Origin: CAYWVO01 sp964461835 | GTDB taxonomy: Bacteria > Zixibacteria > MSB-5A5 > WJJR01 > JAJRUJ01 | Assembly (NCBI GenBank): GCA_964461835.1 | Contig: CAYWVO010000001.1 | Span: forward strand, 186,001-250,000 | Direction: 5' to 3' | Length of the DNA: 64,000 nucleotides | Part shown: positions 59,736-64,000 of the stretch, piece after piece | Numbering within the stretch: the first letter of the stretch is position 1 | How the letters are laid out: every line of letters starts with the position of its first letter | The notes under the pieces: generated by a model | The model's input: only the letters and a program-made list of their open reading frames with translations | The model's database searches: none | Told to the model about the DNA's origin: nothing | Made by a program: the position numbers and the translations under genes

Positions 59736-60251
59736 CTAAATTTGCAACCGGCCGTCGATGATATCGGCGAAATCGATGACCTGCCGTCCATCAGTGGTCT
59801 CCACCGTTAGTTGTTCGCCGGCCTCGACGATGGTGCCGGACACGGGTCGCGCCTGGCTTTTCCGTCGGACCGAAACGATCTCTCCCCGTTTACGGTTGAA
59901 ATCCGCCGGCGTTGTGAGCGGCCGGTCTAAACCGGGCGACGAAACTTCCAGGGTGTAGCTGCCGGTGATGATATCAGCCGCGTCGAGTTCCAGGGAGAAG
60001 CGTTTCGAGATCGCCGTGCATTCCGCTATCGTCACACCACCGATTTTGTCAATAAAGGCCCGAACGATGGGGCGGCGAACTCCCGCCACCTGCATCTCCA
60101 CCAGTTCAACGCCTGCGTCTGCCAACACCGGCTGTATGAGCGCTGTGAGTTCTTTTGCCAGAAGCTCGCGATCCGTAACGCCTGTCTCCTTCCCGTTATC
60201 CTCGCCGGGGTGTAGCCTCCTTGGATCGGAATTGTGTTTACCCCCGGCCAA
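59736..60251 (-). CDS. rimP: Ribosome maturation factor RimP, start codon uncertain
   Basis: RimP helps mature the 30S subunit. The conserved protein begins near 'DRELLAKELTALIQPVLADA' and includes 'VEMQVAGVRRPIVRAFIDK', 'LEVSSPGLDRPLTTPADF' and 'RGEIVSVRRKSQARP'. No ATG, GTG or TTG lies at the usual place. An AAGGAG site (60191-60186) stands 6 bases before GTT at 60179 and 9 bases before ACG at 60176. The nearest canonical in-frame start is TTG at 60251, used here; TTG at 60293 is the next. The site suggests that translation may start at a non-canonical codon, or that the sequence contains a base error. First gene of the operon. Confidence 0.9.
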   Translation of the reverse strand: MAGGKHNSDPRRLHPGEDNGKETGVTDRELLAKELTALIQPVLADAGVELVEMQVAGVRRPIVRAFIDKIGGVTIAECTAISKRFSLELDAADIITGSYTLEVSSPGLDRPLTTPADFNRKRGEIVSVRRKSQARPVSGTIVEAGEQLTVETTDGRQVIDFADIIDGRLQI

Positions 60252-60354
60252 AACTCCCCAATATATTGCTTTTGGCTGTGCCTGCAAGACCAAAATGGAT
60301 GCGCCAGCGCTTCACCCGGGAGACCAAACTGTCACTATGCTCTCCCCCACAATA

Positions 60355-60384
60355 GCAAAAGCCCGGCAAACCACTGCCGGGCTT
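60355..60384 (-). terminator. Intrinsic terminator of the exported-protein operon
   Basis: On the minus strand AAGCCCGGC and GCCGGGCTT form a perfect 9-bp stem with an 8-base loop, followed by TTTTGCTATT. It lies 49 bases after the last gene of the exported-protein operon and insulates it from rimP-nusA. Confidence 0.9.
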
Positions 60385-60432
60385 ACCATATACTCATCGA
60401 AATTCGCGGAATTTCTTTTCCTCGTCCTCCCG

Positions 60433-60861
60433 TTAGCGACGTCGCACCTTTTTTCTTGGTGTCGATTTCGCCGTATCTGATTTCTTGGCTTTCGTGGTCT
60501 CCACCTGTGCCGCTTTCGACTGCGTCGGTTCCGGCTCGGCTGATTTCGCTGGGGGAATGGGAGGTGGTTGTTTGTCTTTCAATTTGTCGTTGACCCCGTC
60601 GTTGTTCTGATCTACCCACGGATCGTAGCGCCGCCCACTCTTTTCGGCGTTTTTCCGCTGAGATTCTACGTCCTTCAGCAGCTTTTTCTGGCTGGGTTCG
60701 GCCTTGTCGTTTTCCTTCTTGACCGGTTCGACTTTCTTTGCCTTTTCACGCACCACCTTGACAGCCTGGACATCCTGCGGCATCATCCATGTTAAGGCAA
60801 AGATCATGACGGCGCCCAGAAGCACCCGCGATATTCTTTGTTTCCCGACAGGTGTCATCAC
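60433..60861 (-). CDS. Exported, highly charged protein of unknown function
   Basis: I do not recognise this protein. The 142 residues begin with a signal peptide ('RISRVLLGAVMIFALTWMMP', cleavage after 'DVQA'). The mature part is about one third Lys, Arg, Glu and Gln and appears disordered. It contains one calcium-loop-like stretch, 'DPWVDQNNDGVNDKLK', and a proline run. It ends in 'PRKKVRRR'. It lies 55 bases after the DUF4384/PEGA gene, shares its strand and is followed by a strong terminator, so it is the last gene of that operon. Either of the first two ATG codons could be the start. Confidence 0.7.
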   Translation of the reverse strand: MMTPVGKQRISRVLLGAVMIFALTWMMPQDVQAVKVVREKAKKVEPVKKENDKAEPSQKKLLKDVESQRKNAEKSGRRYDPWVDQNNDGVNDKLKDKQPPPIPPAKSAEPEPTQSKAAQVETTKAKKSDTAKSTPRKKVRRR

Positions 60862-60916
60862 ATATCACTCCTTCACTACCTATATATTGTACGCATCGGC
60901 TGGGGTCAATTGTCAA

Positions 60917-62230
60917 TTAACGCCGTCGTTTCCGACGCTTTTTCTCCGGGGACGCCTTTGATTCTTTCCGCGGCGAGTCCCGATGGGGATCGCGCTTAGT
61001 CATTGTGGTCTTTCCCCGCCGGGACGTAGTCTTTGTCTTTTCCAGGCTTTTCGAGAGAAGCCGGCCAGCATCTTCGATTAACCTCTCGCGTCCACTGCCG
61101 GATTTTCGCTTGGTCCTGATGGTTTCTCTCTCGATTCTCATCTCTCGCGGAGCACGTTTTCGACTGATTTCCCGCTTCTCACTGGAGATTGCCGGTTTTC
61201 GGGGAGATCGCCCTGCCGAGCGATGCCGTGATACCCGTGAATCGCCCCTGAGGTCATGCTTTGATCGTTCGATCCGGTGACTGTCCCGATCAGAGGACCG
61301 CAGCCGAATTCGGTCGATTTTGGCCTTCGGCACTTTGCGAAATACGTTACTGCGGTGACGGCCCTGGTTGTTATCGGAACGTATCTGCTTCTCCCAGTGC
61401 CGCTTGTGGCGATACTCCACCCGCTGGCTGCGAACCAGACGACCTTTGTGATAACACTCGATGCGGTGCTGACCATGCCGAATGCCGCGGACGCGCAGCG
61501 GCGCAGTACCATAATACACGCCGTCTACATAGATCCGCCCGCCGACCGGCCAGCCAATGTAGATCACTTCGATGAAAATATCCGGCCAGGGATCGATAAT
61601 TATCGGCCGGGGATGTATGACTGGCGGATGTGGACGATATATCCTCGGATGGACATAAAACCTGGCCAGGTCGGTGGCACACCAATCCCACCGATCACCG
61701 GTGATGCGCCGGTTGACGCGGGAGATGTACCCGAGACGATTCTGCCCCGCCCTGAAATCACGGAGTACGGGATCAGGACAGGTAACCGGATACTGCCCTG
61801 GAGAATCCAGGTAAATCGGCCAATCGGGCAAATCAATTGAATATGGCGAGGCGATGGCCTCGATATACTCTGTCCCTGTTGGTCCCTCCACATACAGGGA
61901 GAAATTATCCCAATTCCCCGGTACTTCGTAGACCCGACCCGCTTCAACATAGTTGTCCTGCCACGGACTAAAGGGAAACAAAATGTGCAATCGTCCGCGC
62001 GTGTCGATATCATACAATACCACGTAGCAATCGCGGGTGACCTCAAAGTAGACCTTAATCTGATCGCCGGGATGGTAGATGGCATCAACTCCCCGGTCCG
62101 GCCAGACAAATACCTCAAAATCAGCGCGCGGGCCGGGGCGGATCAATGAAGCATCGTGCGGGTCCGCCAGCGCCGGCAGTGAGACCGCCAGGATCAGCGA
62201 TATCACCAATAGCAACCTCATCTGTCTCAT
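60917..62230 (-). CDS. Exported DUF4384/PEGA-domain protein with a basic tail
   Basis: From the ATG at 62230 the product has 437 residues and a signal peptide ('MRQMRLLLVISLILAVSLPA', cleavage near 'LADP'). Residues about 30-125 match DUF4384 ('YHPGDQIKVYFEVTRDCYVV', 'GRLHILFPFSPW'). Residues about 220-280 form a PEGA-like domain ('GGRIYVDGVYYGTAPLRVRG'). The last 150 residues are extremely basic and low-complexity, ending 'KKRRKRRR'. DUF4384 and PEGA occur in surface or envelope proteins; the tail could bind anionic polymers such as LPS or teichoic-like glycans, which is inference. The frame is open back to 62362 but without a signal. Confidence 0.85.
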   Translation of the reverse strand: MRQMRLLLVISLILAVSLPALADPHDASLIRPGPRADFEVFVWPDRGVDAIYHPGDQIKVYFEVTRDCYVVLYDIDTRGRLHILFPFSPWQDNYVEAGRVYEVPGNWDNFSLYVEGPTGTEYIEAIASPYSIDLPDWPIYLDSPGQYPVTCPDPVLRDFRAGQNRLGYISRVNRRITGDRWDWCATDLARFYVHPRIYRPHPPVIHPRPIIIDPWPDIFIEVIYIGWPVGGRIYVDGVYYGTAPLRVRGIRHGQHRIECYHKGRLVRSQRVEYRHKRHWEKQIRSDNNQGRHRSNVFRKVPKAKIDRIRLRSSDRDSHRIERSKHDLRGDSRVSRHRSAGRSPRKPAISSEKREISRKRAPREMRIERETIRTKRKSGSGRERLIEDAGRLLSKSLEKTKTTSRRGKTTMTKRDPHRDSPRKESKASPEKKRRKRRR

Positions 62231-62246
62231 CACAATCCCTCCTCTG

Positions 62247-62546
62247 TTATCCCTGCGGCCCCGCAGGTCCAAGAACGGTGTTATCGTCGTGCGCCTTGAA
62301 CATATGGAATTTGGCCGGCGAGACATCTGTGCCGGCAGGACGGTACCAGTACCCGCCCGCATCTACGGTGATTATGAATTCACTACAGGTGACATCCACA
62401 CTCCGGCGGTCCAATTCATATCCGTAATGGCAATCGTAGCAGGCATCAGGATGGTGGTGATGACGTTTCTCAAATGAGATCACGCAGCCGGTCAATAATG
62501 TCGCGACGAACACCGCCAGGCACGGAATAATGAGTTTTTTCAACAT
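62247..62546 (-). CDS. Small lipoprotein
   Basis: The 99-residue product has a lipobox 'LLTGC' after a hydrophobic leader ('MLKKLIIPCLAVFVATLLTG'). The mature part contains a histidine run ('RHHHH') and a C-x2-C pair ('ACYDCHYG') plus a further cysteine, so it may bind metal. It ends in 'LGPAGPQG'. No family is recognised. It sits 19 bases after the FN3 lipoprotein gene and 16 before the DUF4384/PEGA gene on the same strand. Confidence 0.8.
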   Translation of the reverse strand: MLKKLIIPCLAVFVATLLTGCVISFEKRHHHHPDACYDCHYGYELDRRSVDVTCSEFIITVDAGGYWYRPAGTDVSPAKFHMFKAHDDNTVLGPAGPQG

Positions 62547-62565
62547 GATACCTCTCCCCCGAACC

Positions 62566-63408
62566 TCACTTGAACACGGCCAATTTCACTGTGCGTATGT
62601 TCTCTCTCAGGTAATCCTCTTCATGCGGCGGCCGGGATAATTCCGGATTTCCCGGATCGATTTGGTAGGCCCAATCCAGTAACAGGGAATTGCCGTTTAT
62701 TCCGACCACGCGGAACTTCGCGAAATGGTTATCGCTGGTCCACAGCAGGTAGGTGTGGCCAAGGATCGCCTCAGCGTAACCCAGCCCGGACCAGCCATTC
62801 TCCGGTGCATAGCTGATATCATCCAGGTTATCGGTGTAGCCAAAATCCTGGATATCGGTATCGATATTCCCGACATCGATGAAGAACACATCCAGGTCGT
62901 CGTCGTAATCCACGGTGATATCAGCACGCTGGTCATCGAAGCCGACAACCCGTCGCCCGGAGAAATCATAGCCGGTCAAATCCGGCCGATAATCCATGTC
63001 ATAGAGCAGGAGATTTCTTCCGGCCGGGCGCGGCGTATCGAAGACGTTCTCCGGCGACAGTGCTGATTCGTTCCCCGAATAATCGTATGCCGCAACCGCG
63101 TAATAGTACGTGAAGCCATTCTGTACGTCGCGATCCACATAGCGGCCCGTGGTGACCTCGGCAATTAAGTCAAATAATCCGGTAGGTTCAAAAGAGCGAT
63201 ATACGGCATAGCCGGCAAGGTCCGCCTCATCGGATTCAAACCACAGTATTTCGACAAATCCGTCACCGGTGATCGAGGTCACACCTCGCGGGGTTGCCGG
63301 CGGTTGAAAATCCTCAGTCGGTTCCACAATAGTCTCTTCAACTGTGCAGCCCGTGGCCAGCAAGCCCAGCAATAATAGCCATGTTGCAAAAATGATCGTC
63401 TGTTTCAT
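62566..63408 (-). CDS. Lipoprotein with fibronectin type III domain
   Basis: The 280-residue product has a lipobox 'LLATGC' after 'MKQTIIFATWLLLLG'. A fibronectin type III domain occupies about residues 38-125 ('LAGYAVYRSFEPTGLFDLIA', 'YYYAVAAYDYSGNES'). A C-terminal domain rich in Asp, Tyr and Gly has no recognised family ('DFSGRRVVGFDDQRAD', 'LLWTSDNHFAKFRVVG'). An AGGAGG site fits the ATG at 63408. It is the first gene of the four-gene exported operon. The 227-base gap upstream holds no gene. Confidence 0.85.
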   Translation of the reverse strand: MKQTIIFATWLLLLGLLATGCTVEETIVEPTEDFQPPATPRGVTSITGDGFVEILWFESDEADLAGYAVYRSFEPTGLFDLIAEVTTGRYVDRDVQNGFTYYYAVAAYDYSGNESALSPENVFDTPRPAGRNLLLYDMDYRPDLTGYDFSGRRVVGFDDQRADITVDYDDDLDVFFIDVGNIDTDIQDFGYTDNLDDISYAPENGWSGLGYAEAILGHTYLLWTSDNHFAKFRVVGINGNSLLLDWAYQIDPGNPELSRPPHEEDYLRENIRTVKLAVFK

Positions 63409-63635
63409 CACGTCCTCCTGTGCCTCCACGCAGCACTATTGCAGCAGGCGTGCCAACCACCCCAACCGCACGTCCCTGGATTATTATCTATTGGAATACA
63501 ACAAGTTGCACACAATAACGGGAAGTGTAATCTAGTTAGTCGCGCACCTTTTGCCCCCTGGCTCGCACAATAACCGGGCACCAGGCGAATGAGTTATGTG
63601 CGTGGCGGTTGCGGCATGAGCAAGAGCAAAAGCAG

Positions 63636-64000
63636 TTACGGGCGGGAAATTTCGTAATCTTTCATTTTCTGGCGAAGAGTATTTCGATGGATGCCGAGCA
63701 CCTCAGCAGAGTTTTGCAGTTGCCAGTCATGGGCTTCCAGCACACGAATAATGTGGTTGCGCTCAACGGTTCGCAAAGGCGTGTCGGCGTCGGTCTTGTC
63801 TGACTCCGTTGCCAGGGTACTCCTCGCGGTCTGCCCAAGAGGAAAATCCTCGGTATCAAGAGCATTGTGCCGCGATAACACACACGCCCGTTCTACCAGA
63901 TTGAGCAACTCGCGAATATTGCCGGGCCAGTGGTAATGCAAGAGCGCGTCTTTCGCCGGGGGGGTGATGCCGGAGATGTTTTTATTGAGCTTCGCGCTTT
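63636..64000 (-). CDS. C-terminal part of a sigma-54-dependent activator (NtrC family), cut by the window edge
   Basis: The frame is open to the right end of the window, so the 5' part is missing. The visible part holds the end of the AAA+ domain ('HYHWPGNIRELLNLVERACV') and a Fis-type helix-turn-helix ('IIRVLEAHDWQLQNSAEVLG', 'IHRNTLRQKMKDYEI'). The WPGN-x-REL motif is specific to sigma-54 activators. The activator may control the adjacent exported operon, but no clear sigma-54 promoter was found in the gap at 63409-63635. Confidence 0.93.
   Translation of the reverse strand, partial: SAKLNKNISGITPPAKDALLHYHWPGNIRELLNLVERACVLSRHNALDTEDFPLGQTARSTLATESDKTDADTPLRTVERNHIIRVLEAHDWQLQNSAEVLGIHRNTLRQKMKDYEISRP

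Noticed and set aside
63430..63635. Possible sigma-54 promoter between the activator and the exported operon
   Set aside because: No GG-N10-GC pair with the TGGCAC/TTGCA context was found on the minus strand.

Overview
The window reads as chromosomal DNA of a Gram-negative bacterium of moderate GC. Evidence for an outer membrane is an LPS heptosyltransferase-type GT9 gene, a GmhB phosphatase, several lipobox lipoproteins and a probable small outer-membrane barrel. A secreted protein (33126-35600) ends in a 'YPNPFN...' FlgD-like/T9SS-type C-terminal domain, which is common in the FCB group and its neighbours (Zixibacteria, Ignavibacteria, Latescibacteria). I infer an uncultivated FCB-type lineage, Zixibacteria-like being the best guess; this is not proven here. 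I saw no prophage, insertion sequence or CRISPR array.

Layout. (1) 1-2467, minus: a partner-switching regulatory operon (PP2C phosphatase, HATPase anti-sigma kinase, STAS antagonist, then a response regulator cut by the window edge). (2) 2572-7647, minus: SDF symporter, DinB-like protein, AI-2E-type membrane protein and an Eis-like acetyltransferase. A 770-base gap at 5681-6450 holds a plus-strand structured-RNA candidate with two intrinsic terminators and two DnaA-box-like sites. (3) 7767-11236, plus: DUF2784 protein, a small membrane protein, an SDR oxidoreductase and a gamma-glutamyltransferase whose 5' end carries a palindromic repeat. (4) 11239-21530, minus: housekeeping genes folD, ymdB, rny, zapA, a zapB-like gene, pheT, pheS, rplT, rpmI, infC, tRNA-Val and an Rrf2/IscR-type regulator.

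(5) 22109-29035, plus: three minor pilin genes (PilV/PilW/PilX type), then a 1090-residue Cache-PAS-PAS-PAS histidine kinase with a degenerate receiver tail, and a single-domain response regulator. (6) 29092-33061, plus: a PhaR-type DNA-binding/phasin-like fusion, a secreted barrel-like protein, uppP, a GT9 heptosyltransferase and gmhB. (7) 33126-35600, minus: the FG-GAP/thrombospondin-type-3 secreted protein. (8) 35924-48581, plus: aminotransferase, ROK kinase, a 59-residue zinc ribbon overlapping an archaemetzincin that has lost its catalytic residues, an MrfA-type helicase, nuoJKLMN separated from the rest of complex I, a thiouridylase-like PP-loop protein and tRNA-Gly. (9) 48618-60251, minus: the translation/RNA operon rimP-nusA-infB-DUF503-rbfA-nrnA-truB-ribF-rpsO-pnp-M16 peptidase. 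(10) 60355-63408, minus: an operon of four exported proteins ending in a clear terminator, followed at the right edge by the 3' end of a sigma-54 activator.

The most interesting items are the structured RNA locus (6102-6452), the apparently dead archaemetzincin with its zinc-ribbon partner (38180-38898), the four-gene exported operon, and two translation-factor genes with non-canonical start codons (infC and possibly rimP). No single region is an obvious new defence or mobile system.
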